Shown piece after piece: positions 34,746 through 47,606 of a stretch of DNA of 64,000 nucleotides (its first letter is position 1; every line of letters begins with the position of its first letter). The translations under genes and the position numbers were made by a program. The notes under the pieces are model-generated. The model ran no database searches. It saw nothing but the letters and a program-made list of their open reading frames with translations, and had not been told where the DNA came from. The stretch is from Epiperipatus broadwayi (Eukaryota; Onychophora; Udeonychophora; Euonychophora; Peripatidae), in NCBI GenBank assembly GCA_028023455.1, contig JAQFVV010012434.1:5736264-5800263 (forward strand), read 5' to 3'.

Positions 34746-35684
34746 TATTGGCTCTGATTTAAATATTTTCTTTTATTCTAAAGTGAGCTATTCCAATTAA
34801 ATATGTTGTTTTTATATATAAATATTTTATCACATAACATTTTGCCATGGAAATAAATTACCATGATAATGATCAAAAATGCTTGCTTGATCATAGGATT
34901 CTATTACTTACTAACTCCCTTCTTTCAGGAAAATTGCTTAATATATACACACATATGATCTGTAGATGTTGGTTTGTGTTCTAATAAGTGAAACAGCTTA
35001 CCAATTTATTTTATCTTCCTCTGCCAATACACATTACTTTATTTTCATAGGCATTACTTTATCTTCAAAAATAATTTATCACAGGTCACCTTTATCATCA
35101 GGCGTTAGTAATATTATTTCGTTTCAGATTTTAACACAATCTGTATTATGCTTTTCTGAAATACATATTTATAATTGTATATATATTTTTTACTAAACAT
35201 CCAGCCTATATAAAACAGTAATTACAATTAATATTAAAAAAAATGTTTTATTAAAACACGTCCTGACCCAAATACAGATACAGATTTTTTTTTATTATTA
35301 AAACATTCCAAATTAACATGATTTTAATATTTATAATTTATAACATTTATTTCAAGCTGATAATGGAATGCTTTGGAAATTTTAAAAGATTTTTTATTCT
35401 CCCTTAACAAAAAAGGAAATGAAGAATTAAATATTAAAATAGTATAAAAATAGAATCACTTTCCTCTTTCATAAATATTTTTTTTTCTCCTTTAACCAAT
35501 TCAACTGAGATTTTTAATATTTTAAATGTCTAGACACGCTTTGAATAAAAATCAATTTTTGTATCCCTATAAAGCTAGAAGAGGAAAAATTATTCAAATG
35601 CAAATATACTTTTTACAAAATTAAAATTAATAAGCAAATAATATGGTTATTGATAACATCTCAATAGTATATGAATACTTTATT
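34746..35684. other. AT-rich sequence, no gene seen
   Basis: Only short AT-rich frames (for example 34966-35196), without recognisable domains. Confidence 0.4.
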
Positions 35685-35815
35685 TTCCTCACACAAGAAT
35701 AGAAGCAGAACTTTTAGCCCACTAATTCTTTCTCTTCAACTGAGCTAAGTGAGTTCCATAAATAGCTGTTTTATTTTTTGAAATATATAACTGTACTGTA
35801 TGAGAGCACTTTCAA
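35685..35815 (-). repeat. tRNA-derived SINE-like sequence
   Basis: Minus strand reads CTTAGCTCAGTTGAAGAGAA (A-box match TAGCTCAGTTG, about 35735-35752). About 35 bp on, TTCTGCTTCTATTC lies in the B-box position. The body resembles the minus-strand copy at 24300-24470 in layout. Old and diverged. Confidence 0.45.
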
Positions 35816-38800
35816 CGTATAAAAATATGCATTAATTTTCTAACTGAAAACAGATAGAATAGCACTTGATTATCATCATGGAGTATTGGCATTGTTTATT
35901 AATTGTTTAACAAAATTTATTTTAGCATTTTATTTCTAGAATTAAAAAGTTATATGTCAGTGATATTAACGTTGATAATGTATATTAATTTCTCTGGATT
36001 GATGCATGTGATGATAACTAAACAGTAGGATACTATGACTAAGTTCTAACATTTGATCATCATCAATGGTTGTTTGGCCATTGCTTGCTAAAGTCTCAAC
36101 ACAGTTTAATTACATCATAAACTTTAATGAGTCTTATACATCAAAAGACATCTGATTCATTTATGCACAAATATAATGGGCCAGATTTGTAAATTAGATA
36201 AAGATCAAACATTTTCTTTATTCTCATAAATATTATACATACCTATTACTGTAAGCTTGGATGATGCTGATACCACAGGTGTGTCCTTTTTAAAATGTTA
36301 TTTTAAAAAGGGAGATGGGGGGGGACGACTGTTTTTAGTAAAATTTCTTACTTTTTATTTTTTTATGTTTAATAAGAAGCAGGTTTCAAAAAAAGTTATA
36401 TTTTTTCTCTATTTTATTTATAATCAGAAACTTGAAACTACATTAAAAAAGTCAGGTCTGAATGTATACTTCTATAGGACTCAGGATAATATAAGCTCAC
36501 CATATAATTTATTTAACAAATTTCCTTTTTTCTGATTTAATATTTTATAAATGAGCATACTACACCCATAATTCAAAGATAATGAATATAAAAGTTTTCT
36601 TTATATGAGTTCTTAGGTATTCTTGAAAGATCATATTTAAATAGAGTCCTGAATAAATAATGATCATAGATAGGAGACTTTTTTTAAAAAAAACACTATT
36701 TTATTGAAATATTTGCCTTGGTTAGTTCTTTTATTTCTCTAAACAAATGTATCAGTTTATTAAGAATTAGCACATTTTATCAAACTGACAAAAAAAATTC
36801 CAGAGCCAAGAATAAATGATAATATAAAGGTGCCAAGTTAAAGCTGTAAAGAGTATATAATGAAGCTTTCAAAACATGATTGTCTAAGGTGTCAACTTTA
36901 TTAAATTTATATCTAGTTTTTGGTTATTACAGTTTCTCTGTAAACATAAACAAGTTCATCTGCATATAATAAATATATTACTTTTTCATATTGATTTTAA
37001 ATTGCCTTCATACAATAGGAAAAATTATTCCATATATACAGCTAAAGCTTGATAACTTTTTTTTAATTTTTTACATATTTAGTCTTTCAAAAACAACAAC
37101 AATCTCAAAAACAAGTAAGTAAATTAAAATATTATATTTTTAATATTCACTATTTTATAAATATTTTTTGTATGTTGCTTTCAATAATAATATCTTATCC
37201 CAATTATAACCAATTGCTAAAAAATAATAGAACGTTGATATGTTAGTGATAATTTTTAAACTATAGAACTGATTCTACCCATGTGTGATCCTTCATTTAT
37301 CTGATGTTTCATTATTGTTTAAAAAATATCAAAATTAAAATCTTTTCACAGCTATAATTTTTTTTAGAACTGCTATAGAGATGTTATAAGCCTTTCCCAT
37401 ATGGTCAAGTAGTTAATTACTGTGAGACATTTTGATGTACTTAAATAAGTAAATAGTCAAATAGCTATGTTGCTCAGAAGTTTGTAAGAAGTTTGAAAGT
37501 TGGAAGCTCCAAAACTGGAATTAACCTAAGGATGTTCCAGAATACTACCACTGCACAAAACCATAAAGGACCTTTACTTAATTGATTTTATGAAATAAAA
37601 AGTTTGCAAAAAAAGATTCGCACACTCATGTTACTTTTAGTTGAATTGACCAAAATTATGTTATGAAAATTCCGCAAAAGCTATCTTCATCGACAATCAT
37701 TGTGTTGCTATAAAGTTGATTTCTCAGAGAAAGGGAGAACATATTATATATGATAATTGAAATTTGCAACATTCTAAATTTTAAACAAACACATAGCCTA
37801 TTATGTAAATCTATTTCAATATAAAAAAAACAGATTGCATTATGAACATTCATAAAATAATATAAATATTTCTTATATTTTTTAAAATATAATGAAAGAT
37901 TCAAAATATTCTTAGAAATATTCTATCTCTATAGTAAAACAAAATATAAAGAGAATGTGGTCAATTTCTGGGGAGAGATAAATAATATTCAGATTAAGAT
38001 CAACAACTATATTAATTTGTAAATTTTTTGAATATTCTTAAGCTGTAAATTGATTGAAAAATGTTTAGTTCATATGTAAGCCACTCTTACAATCACATTA
38101 AGATCATTCAATGTTATTAATAAGGATGAAGAATTGAATTTTGCATGTACTTAAAAAAATTACAAAGAAAAAGCTGAAAGAAATTAAGGAAAATGTAAAA
38201 TGGACTAAATGATTAAATAAACATTCTGATCATTTATTCGATAAAGCAAGATGAAAAAAACATTTGGAGAATATATTTTGGGATGATGAATGAAAATTAT
38301 CATTTGTTAAAATATTAACAATTATACTGAATATAAAAAAATAAAGCACAAGAGTTATAAATTAGTAATCAAATGAATATAAGATAATTGCTAGTAGTAA
38401 GAATAAAAATAAAATAATAGAACTGAAAAATATATTGTAAAGGTACGAAGAGAGTTGTATAAAGGGTAATAAAATATAATAATTATCATCAAAAGCATTC
38501 CTGTTTTTACTGAGAATCGAAAATGAGCAAAAAATCAGCATCTAATCTAATATTTTTTGAAGCTCTAGGTTTCCAGTTTAACAATATTTTTCTTCAGATT
38601 AACATAACTTACAGCAGCCATGATTTTAGGCTAATTAAAATTTTTTCTCAAAAAACATTTTCCTTATACATTATTTTGGTGAGATTGCTTACATAATTGG
38701 TTCAGCAATGGTCAGCTTTCAGCAAGAGTTAGAATATAGCTATTGTAAAATCAATAATATTGTATTGTATTTCAAAAATTATTCTTAATTAGTAGTAAGG

Positions 38801-39003
38801 TATCAGAAATTCAAACTGAGCTTCTGAAATTTATTACTATTAAATTTTTTTAAAAATCTATCCAAACTCTTGTCTAATAACCAACCTTGACACAATCTCC
38901 CATCTAATCACATGACCACTTCAGAAAATATTGCATTTAATGTTGACCAATTGATTTTATTTTTACAAGAAATATTTTTTTTTCTTTTTTAAAAAATATT
39001 TTT
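35816..39003. other. AT-rich sequence, no gene seen
   Basis: No gene recognised in 3.2 kb. A perfect 12-bp-arm palindrome, CCTTTTTAAAAT then ATTTTAAAAAGG, lies at about 36284-36310, next to a G-rich run at 36316-36323. The frames 36257-36535 and 37656-37904 are AT-rich and show no domain. Confidence 0.4.
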
Positions 39004-39195
39004 ATATTCATTTGAAAAACAACTTTTCATTTCTTCAGAGATAAAGATCTTGATCTCTTTTTGTTTATATATATATTAAATAAAATATTTTATTTATACC
39101 CTAATTGAAAAATGATTTTTAATTTCTTCAGAGATAATGATCTTAATCTCTTGTTTTTTTATATTTTTGAAAAATAAAATATTCCATTTATAAAA
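39004..39195 (+). repeat. Two-unit tandem repeat (about 95 bp)
   Basis: Both units contain TTTCTTCAGAGATAA, GATCTT, ATCTCTT, then a TA-rich stretch and AAATAAAATATT (first near 39034-39090, second near 39121-39183). It lies immediately upstream of the full-length LINE and is outside it. Confidence 0.75.
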
Positions 39196-39265
39196 AATGA
39201 AATTACTGAAGAAAAAAAAATCCCTTTTTTTGCTTTTATATATCTAATAAAAGCAAAACATTTAT

Positions 39266-39409
39266 GCACTTCCGCTTTTGGCAGCCATCTTTGCAACTGG
39301 TCTTACAAAAAGCGTCCCTTAGCGATTCAATTTCAGGAAGATAGGGACGATTGTCCCCTTACCTTTATGTTTCTTATTCAAGGTAAGTCTGTTTTAATCA
39401 TTATATATT
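39266..39409 (+). promoter_or_regulatory. LINE 5' UTR with ETS-like and YY1-like motifs
   Basis: The first 30 bases of the element hold CACTTCCG (39267-39274, reverse of CGGAAGTG, an ETS-type core) and GCCATCTTT (39284-39292, reverse of AAAGATGGC, a YY1-type core). Human L1 likewise has a YY1 site at its extreme 5' end that positions transcription, so this looks like an internal TATA-less promoter. The motif identity is seen; function is inferred. Confidence 0.5.
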
Positions 39410-41803
39410 ATGGAAAGTGATAATATAATCAATAACTTGCAAATTAAGGTTAGCCCCGATCGCAGCATTCAATCTAGCAATGCAGTCATCGGTCGTAAAT
39501 TTTATAGCCTTAGATCTAATCTAAATTCATCCAAAATAACTTTTACAACAAATAAAAACCCACAAACCAATATTTCAAAAGAAAACAGCATCACAAATAT
39601 CAACAAAAGTTTAGAACATATTCAACTTACCCCTAATATAAGTAATAGCATTAATATCTCGTCAAGCGAAACTATTGAAATTCTTAAAAATTCAAGCAAA
39701 AACCAATCATCACCTCTCCGAAGACTTTACGCACCCTCAGAAGGACTCTAATGAGCAATTTTCTTTGCCCAATAATACCCTGGAAACCATATCTGAAAAT
39801 AATAGACAAAATTACCGACAAGATGATTTCGGCGAATTTTTTAAAGTAAAAACTTTTCCACCAGAGGTCGACAAAACCAGTGCTGTCACATTACAGTTTG
39901 TCAACAGTAAATTTAAAAATCAAAAAGAAGAAATAAATTTTAAAACCGATAAATCACATTCCAGAACAAACAAAGATTATAGCACAGAACAATCCATTGC
40001 TACTTCAGCCAACTTACAATCTAATCCAATTTCTTCAATACCAATATTGAAAAATTCCTCTACGTACGCAAATATCGTAAGGTCTAAAAATTCTGAGAGC
40101 ATCTCCAAAAATATTAAGGCCGATAATTTCAATGAACTATATTTGAATATCTCAGAACTAGACATAGAACAAGAATCAAACACTTTGGAAAATGTCTCAT
40201 TTAATATAAACGATCTTAATGACGACATGTTCCTAAAAATAAATAATGAGTTCAACAAAACGATTCCCAATAGCCTATATAAATCATTTGCTAACTACTA
40301 CAGCGATAAGTCGTTAATCTTAGCCATAACAAATCAACAATGTGCTCTATATAAGTTCCCTCTAGAACAGCTATACAGTCTAATCAATCAAAAACAATTA
40401 GGCAGAGGCATTCATATGATTCTTAATCATCCCAATGACCTCTATGTTATCGTTGAGTTTAAAACATGGGCAGACTGTATGAACTTTAAAAATAAATACA
40501 GATCTTTAGAAAATTTTATACTATGCTCCATAGATATGAACCGTCCTGTTACACTATCCGGCAGAATCCAAAACTGCCTTGCCCACTTGAAAGAACAAGA
40601 ACTACAAGACATCCTTATTAATTATGGTTCAGTTAGCAAATTTAAACACCTATTAAACCCTCACTGCGAAGATCAAATCCTGTCCAATACAGTTATCTTC
40701 ACACTTACATTGAAGAAAAACATTATACCCACTGACATACCCACTATTATTACTGCAAGAGGCTCTCCTATGGTTTTGACTTTCAGGGGAGTACATCCAC
40801 AATGTTTCTTCTGCCTTCAAAAGAACACATCTCATTAAAGATTGTGCAGCAAGAATATGTACACACTGTGGTATTAAAAAGAATAAAGTTCACAGATGTC
40901 CTGGTAGACCTACTAACACGGCTATCACATCCTTAAATAGACAATCACCACATGGGCCTAATTCAATCAGCAACCTCACAAACCCAGACAACCTGATTCA
41001 AATAAATCCTCCAACAAACCCTTTCACATCCAAACCTATCTTTCAAAATGAAAATCTTCAAGAAAAGAACAAACGACAACCTCTACACTAATAGTAGTGA
41101 ATCAGAGATCCAAGCAATTACATATACTGCGCCTAAACCAATCACTCAAACTGATAAAACTAAAGATCTTACATACGATACATACTATACTAATCCCCGA
41201 GAAACAATACTAGGCCAAACTCTTGATACAAAAGAAGGCAATATGACAAAACCACCTGACGAGAGCAAGGAAAATACAGGCGATGAAGAAAATGCACTCA
41301 AAAAATTTCAAAACAATCCATCCATAACAACTCCCACCCAGTCTAAAACCATTGATACATCTTCATGTGGGTCAGTTAAGTCCAGTAAACCTAAACAAAG
41401 TGATCCACAAACTGTCCTAAATTCTTCAACTCCTGCAATAATTAACAATACAGATGAAAAGACTTGTCAAACACACAACCCGAAAGTCAGCATAGTTAAT
41501 GTTGTTCAACAGTTACAGCAAACCGAAAATGACTCAGGTCTAAAATTTAAAACAAATTCCTATAACAATAAAAAAACACTTTTATCAAAAGAACAGGAAA
41601 ATGAAAAAAACACTATTAAACTTCAAAACCCTCAAAAAACTGACACAACAAATACCCAAAATACAAATAAGAAAATTAAAAGAAAATCAATTCGTTCAGA
41701 TAAATCAAGCTCTGATGATGATAGCGCCCATCTGATACATTACTCACCTCCACCCTCTAACAAACAAATTTCAGATCAAGCACAAAGCCTCGCAAATCCA
41801 TAG
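39410..41803 (+). pseudogene. LINE ORF1 (gag-like, zinc knuckles), frameshifted
   Basis: Starts at ATG 39410, the first Met after the 5' UTR. The frame runs MESDNIINNLQIKV to about 39745, shifts (the reading continues in the frame open from 39675) and runs to 40838. It shifts again within the first zinc knuckle and once more near 41050, ending at 41801-41803. Features in order: Ser/Asn-rich N-terminal half; a structured segment at about 40300-40760 (LILAITNQQCALYKFPLEQ to FTLTLKKNI, in the position of the RNA-binding fold); then the knuckle CFFC-x4-H-LIKD-C (40803-40845) and a second Cys/His cluster ICTHCGIKKNKVHRCPG. A long Ser/Thr/Lys/Gln-rich tail follows. ORF1 proteins coat the element RNA. 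Because the knuckle is completed only by crossing the frameshift at about 40826, this copy makes a truncated ORF1 protein. Confidence 0.75.
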
Positions 41804-41820
41804 AAAAAAAGAGGAAAACC

Positions 41821-42054
41821 ATGGATCCTACAACCAATGATACCATTGATCCTTCTGACGAATCTCAGACAGATTACACTACTTCTTCAGACACTGAAGA
41901 CTTCATGGATGCGTTTCCTCAACCAACAACTATATCACCAATCCATCCACAAATTCAATCACAAGACTCTGATTGCCAAACAACATCAGACCTCATTAAC
42001 ATGGAGATGTCCCACATTGACTTGGTACACTTTGCTGAGGACGGTTTGGATTAA
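41821..42054 (+). CDS. Acidic Ser/Thr-rich segment between LINE ORFs
   Basis: A 77-codon frame, MDPTTNDTIDPSDESQTDYT to VHFAEDGLD, with many acidic and Ser/Thr residues. It lies 17 bases after the ORF1 stop and ends 6 bases before the ORF2 ATG. Composition matches the tail of ORF1, so it is most likely the displaced ORF1 C terminus rather than a separate gene. It shares a frame with the endonuclease start. Confidence 0.5.
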   Translation: MDPTTNDTIDPSDESQTDYTTSSDTEDFMDAFPQPTTISPIHPQIQSQDSDCQTTSDLINMEMSHIDLVHFAEDGLD

Positions 42055-42060
42055 TCTATC

Positions 42061-45000
42061 ATGTTCTGCAAAATTGCTGGCATTAACATTCGCGGCATCA
42101 ACTCAATTGATAGAGTTCTAGCTATTAAAAACTGGCTCTCGCTCTGCTCCCCCCATATACTTTTTATGGGTTAAACTAAATATCACCATAAGACCAATCA
42201 TAAAATACTATCTCTTCTCTCAACTCTCGGATTTACTAGATTTTCCATAGGCCATTCTGCTTCAGGTGGAGTCGGTATTCTGCTCAGCAAGTCAACACCA
42301 CCAAACAGTTTTAGCATTCTATTCCTAGATGCCAATATTATTATCATAGAAATAGACTATTGGGGTTATCCGATCATCGTAGCTTATATATATACAGCCA
42401 AAGACACCTCTCAATATCTAAAAATAATCCACATCCTAAATGCCATCAACGCTAACAGAGCCTCCCCTACTATTCTTCTGGGAGACTTTAACACCACATA
42501 CAATAACTTCAACAAGAGATTTTTGCATCTAATAAATCGCAGATTAATGTGTGGAGAAGGCTTCTTCCCTCCTGAAGCCTACTCTTTCTATACTAAAACT
42601 AAAAAGTCCCTGATTGATTTGGTTTACTACACCCCAGACCTCCATTTCAACCTTGATGCAGCCTTGGCCTCTGTTGCTTTCTCTGATCATATGGCTCTAA
42701 TCTTACAACTTACACCTATTTCAATCCCTGCACCTATTGATGGGACCTGGTAAAACCATGTGCATGATCACCCAATCAAATATGACTGAAGCGATAGTAT
42801 CTGAGGCATACATCCTTTTCCAGAAAATAAACATCCTTTCCCTTCCTGCTGAGGAGGGCTGGTTTTCCTTCATCGGAATACTACAATCCATATTAAATCA
42901 CCATGCCAGGAAAATCAAAGGACCTAATGCCCTTCTAAATGATCTAACAGACATTAATATACAACTTCAAGCTTTACAGCAAAATTTCACAAATACAGAA
43001 AAAATCATCTTCCTTAAAAATCTCTACAAAATCAAGCAAAAGTCCCTTGCAGAAGAGCCAAATGTTTCTTAGCACAACAACACTGCTGGATGAGAGACTA
43101 CCTTAGATGGGCACTGGGGTACAATAGAAAACAAATCACTCCCTTATCCATTAATTCTAATGGAACCAATCTCGTTGGTTTTCCAATGATGCAGCACATC
43201 AGCAAACAATTCTGCCAATTAATGCAAAAAGATGGAGCTCCTCCTATAAACAGCTGGTTGGATGCTGGTGACCCCGGTGAACATGGCATCACAGAAATCC
43301 AAATCAAAAAGAAGATAACATCTCTCCCTGATGGCGTTCATCCTGGCCTTAATGGCATCCCAAATTTCCTTCTCAAACACCTCAGTCAATTCACTGTGCC
43401 AATTATTAAAAAAATGATTGATCACCTAGCCTCCGGCAACAGAAACATAACAGATCTTTACCCAGTGGCACTCGTGCCTTTTATTAAAAAAGCAAAACCA
43501 CTAAACGACATTAACAATATCTGGCCAATTTCCATGACCCCATTGCTTATCAAGATAATTGAGTCAGTCATTAAAGATCAAATCCAAACTCAAATCCTTA
43601 GCCATATCTCGTCAAACCAATACAGAAAAAAGGGATCATCAACCTCGCATGCTATGTTCCATGTAACTGCACTATTCAATTACATCAGAGGACATCGTAA
43701 ATCAAAACCTATTGCTGTCCAGCTGGATGTTGTGGCAGCATTTGATTCAGTCCAGATGAATGTCCTCCTGGATATTCTGTTGGAATGCGACATTCCAGCC
43801 GGGATTGTTCAGATGATCAGCAATCTGCTCAACAACAGAGAGATTTTTCTCTCTCTTGATGGCAAGATCACACCAGGCTTCAAGCCATACAAGTCGATCC
43901 CTCAAGGATCTCCACTCAGTGCCCTTTTCTTCACAGCATACATCAACCCTCTTCTGATGGATATAGAAAAAAACCTCCCTGGAATTTTTCTTCCCTCTCT
44001 CAATAAAAACTTCAATGTATTTGCATATATAGATGACATCATGGTTGTTCTTCCCACCATTAAATACCTTCCCCATCTCATGAACATCTTAAACAGAAAT
44101 ACAGCGAAACTTGGCCTACAAATAAACTTTAACAAATCTTCCATCTGGAAGATTATGTCTGGTAAACAAATTAGCTCTCCCTTTTCTGCAAAACCCCAAA
44201 GATACCTAGGTTTCCCAATCTTCAAAACACCAACTGCAATGGCAAGAGAGATTCAAGATGCAATCCTCCATTCAACTGAAGCCATCACCACATCACTCTC
44301 TAGAGTATACCTTTCATTATATGGAAAGGTTGGCCTCCTCAACATGATCATAATGCCAAAAATCTCATATTACCTTCCATTCGTAAAAATATCTAAACAG
44401 TTTCAAAATAAAATCAACCGATTATGTACCAAACTTCTTTGGAGAGAAAGGACAGTTGCTATTAGCTTGCGAGGCATCCAACGACCATGCAGGTTCAATG
44501 GACTGTCATTCCACTCAATACAAGCAATAATTTTACAGAAAACCCACAACACTCTACATAATCTGATCCTCTCCTGTGGATACTCCAACATTATTAAAAA
44601 AATTACACCGACAGGTTGTCCTCCGCCCTCTGCCAGTTCATGGATAGCCTCCCTAATAGACCACCTACAACTTTATAACCCAATAATGCCCTTTAACCTT
44701 AACAAAAAAATCACCTTATGGGAAGCATACAATATAATCAACTATAATCAACAACCCATAAAAACCAGCCTAAAAGTAACTAACCAAAGACTCATTTCAC
44801 ACTTTAAAAGATGGAGTCTGGAACCCAAATTCCTTGACTTCATCATTAAAATAAATCTTAATGCACTTCCCATGAATTGGTTCCTTTATCACCGAAGAGG
44901 TTTTACCAGCATTGACCCTATATGTGGTCTGTGTGCTCGTGAAGATGAAACCATAGACCATATTATACACCGGTGCCCAAGACTTAAAACACTGAAAGAT

Positions 45001-45255
45001 ATAATTATAATCAATTCCAACATAAGACCTGATATGATTTTCTCACTTGAAAATGCCATTCATAATGGGTTTTTTTCAATAATAAGGCTTTCTACCTTTG
45101 TCCTTTATTCCATATGGATAGTGAGATGCAAAACTCTCATGGAATTACCCCCACCACAAATCATACCATTGTTTTATCAAATGCTCAAAAAAATCAAGAA
45201 ACGTGACCAGCTCCTGGCCTCCAGTAAAGTCTTTGATGACACACCTGGTCTTTAA
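42061..45255 (+). pseudogene. LINE ORF2: endonuclease and reverse transcriptase
   Basis: ATG 42061 starts MFCKIAGINIRGINSIDRV, the endonuclease N terminus. An in-frame stop lies at about 42173. Endonuclease blocks: SASGGVGILLS, LLGDFNTTYNNF (about 42477), KSLIDLVYYTPDL and FSDHMALIL (about 42690). A shift near 42740 moves the reading to 42737-43072, and a second returns it to the first frame, which is open to 45255 (721 residues from Met 43090). RT: DGVHPGLNGIPNFLL, WPISMTPLLIKI, LDVVAAFDSV (motif A Asp), KSIPQGSPLSALFFTAYI (motif B), FAYIDDIMVV (motif C, Y-I-D-D rather than Y-A-D-D) and YLGFPIF. C-terminal CGLCAREDETIDHIIHRC is the zinc knuckle. The RT domain is undamaged; the endonuclease and linker are broken. 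It would perform target-primed reverse transcription. Confidence 0.85.
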
Positions 45256-45551
45256 CTGCTCTTTCCTTTTCCTGATTATCAACTCCCACCTACCCAGCAT
45301 TACAGAATAGGAAATTCTAAAAGAAAATATTCATGTTTATATAAAAAATGCTTATTCCATTAATCAAGTTCTTAGAATCTCATCACTATACCTAACCACA
45401 TAAGAGTATAACAATTGTACTCTCATAACAAAATCTAGCCAGATAACAAATAGAACATTATACAATCATATTATTGTACAATTTATTCATTTATCTATCC
45501 GTTATTAGTATGTAATCACTATTTATTGTTAATAAAATTTTTGTTGAAATG
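45256..45551 (+). other. LINE 3' UTR
   Basis: About 295 bases from the ORF2 stop to TTAATAAAATTTTTGTTG. The same AATAAA-plus-T-rich ending closes the relic at about 3360-3390, which fixes the family 3' end. No long poly-A is present at this copy. Confidence 0.65.
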
Positions 45552-45560
45552 AACATTTAT

Positions 45561-47302
45561 ATTAATATTATTATGATTAAAATAGTTTCAAAATTTGTCA
45601 CATGATCATTTCATATATGTAACTTTTTTATTAAGATTAAGTTAACTAAATTTCTATTTAACAACTAGGTTATTTTGAAGTTAATATGAGAAGAAATAAT
45701 TCTTCTATATAGAAAATGTATTACTCAATTGGAAAAATAAATAAAACACAGACAAATAAAAAAATTGAATCTTTAAAATAAGTGGTTCCCTGAAATAAGA
45801 AGTTTCTGTGCATAGAAAGCCTTATCCTTAAAACTGTATTAGTCAGGGTATGCCTTTCTCTGAAATTTTTTTATATTAATTTATATTTATCACTCATTAC
45901 CTTTCTTCAATTACTCTTTTTAAATAATTTTGTCAGCACTAATACAATCTCATATTTTCTATTCTATTTTAATAAAAACAGACTTATTAGTTTCAATATT
46001 CTCATTATTTTTGTCATAAAGGTCTAAACAAAAAAAATCTATCTTTTTTCTGCTCCTTTTACTTTTGTGGTATTCTTACTTTCCATACAACTTAGTCTGT
46101 TTCTTTATCAACACTTTACCTTTAAGAAAATGTTTTATAGTGATTTTTCATCTCCATGTTTATCAGATCTACAATCAAACTCATATTATTTTCATATTTT
46201 TCTTTGGTATCCAACAGTTCTGCTCTTGCTGTAATAAAAATAAGCTCATTCTAATGTTATCATTTATTGTTTGTTGTTTTATGTAAATATTGTTTTTAAA
46301 TATCTCTAAATTATTTAAATTCACTTTTCATAAGTCTACTGCTTTTATTTTCAAATTGATTTTTACTCTCATTTCCTATTTCTCATAATTGAGGAACTGT
46401 AATATGACAGAATTAGACATTAATAGCCTCTGGGTTATTCATTGCTAAGTGACAATAGCAACATATTAGCTATGTACCATTCTGAGATGTTTGATTGGGA
46501 ATATATTATCCTGATAAAAGTTTAATAATGCATTTGCTTATAATTAAAACCACTATAGCAAAATTGGTTTTAGAAATAGTTAAAGAGCTGAGTAAACTGG
46601 TTTGTATTCAAAATTTTAAGGACTTGATAATTTCAAGTTGTTAATTTTGATAACAACAATGGAGAAAATAGATAATAGGTAGATGGATACTTTCTAGTAA
46701 GTTTTGATACATATTTAAACTTTTTAATACAGTCATGTGAGTATCTATATCATGTGACTTTTTTTTAAAAGAAAATTTTGCATTCTCACTTTTTAATAAA
46801 CATTTTCTTGAAATTTTGGATTATATGTTTCTTTTATCTGCACTTCACTTTTTTTTTTTTTAAAGCTAGTCTATAGTTATATTCATTGTCACCATGACTG
46901 CAGCAGCACATTTTTATTTTTGAATTATGGCAACCCTCTCATAATTGTAATTTTTAAATCTAGTATTAAGAGTTTTTTGTGATTTAAAAAATTATTTTAT
47001 AAAGCAATAGTTTTTTATTTACTAATTCATTAAAATATAAAATAATTGAAGTCAAAGCATACAACTCTATACCTCACAAAAATACTCAATTTTAGATATT
47101 AAGATAGGTTTAATAAGTATTGCTTTAAACTATAGTTAAAGAATACCAATTTGCATTATAAATACTATTTTCATTGATTATTGTTTATTAACAATTGATG
47201 GTGATTTTTTAAAAAAATATAACAGATATTTCCATGTATTAAAATAAATCAACAATAATACCTTTTAAGATTATTAATTTATAATATATTTATATTATTA
47301 CA
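45561..47302. other. AT-rich sequence, no gene seen
   Basis: Nothing recognised in 1.7 kb. The frame 46065-46286 is a hydrophobic AT-rich chance frame. Poly-T at 46850-46862. Confidence 0.4.
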
Positions 47303-47306
47303 TTAG

Positions 47307-47375
47307 CACCCCAACATTAGTTTATTAAGAAAATGAAATACTCTCAATTCAAAGCACAAGATAAAACTTTTTAAA
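47307..47375 (+). repeat. Half copy of the palindromic MITE
   Basis: CACCCCAACATTAGTTTATT, then AAATGAAATA, CTCTCAATTC and AAAGCACAAGATAAAAC match one arm of the complete palindrome at 47607-47742. The preceding TTAG may be a mutated TTAA. Confidence 0.75.
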
Positions 47376-47606
47376 AGGCCTAAATTCATTTCTATAGGGA
47401 AATCTGAAACACTTTGATGGAAAGCATAAACATATTAAATTGATCGTATTACTTCTTTAAAGCTATATTTCAAATTGTTCTATATTATTTTAATTGATAG
47501 TTGTAAAAACTTTGAATTTACAGCTTGTCAATATCAAATCAAATAATGAAATATGTAAATACCAACTTTTCCCAGCAATTATTATTATGTAATATGACTA
47601 GATTAA

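Larger units (their letters stand above)
39266..45551 (+). mobile_element. Family-1 LINE, apparently full length
   Basis: A 6.29-kb non-LTR retrotransposon (I/Jockey superfamily by domain layout; clade not resolved). It has a 5' UTR with promoter-like motifs, ORF1 with gag-like zinc knuckles, ORF2 with endonuclease and RT, and a 3' UTR ending TTAATAAAATTTTTGTTG. The 9-bp sequence AACATTTAT borders both ends (39257-39265 and 45552-45560) and is a plausible target duplication, though short and AT-rich. The coding region is more G+C-rich than its surroundings and only lightly damaged by a few frameshifts and one internal stop. This is the youngest of three copies in the window. Confidence 0.8.

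Noticed and set aside
35080-35110. Minus-strand CTGATGA as a hammerhead core
   Set aside because: A short AGGTGACCT hairpin follows but GAAA is missing.
43098-44591. Minus-strand frames inside the 43-45 kb region
   Set aside because: Antisense shadows of the LINE reverse transcriptase.
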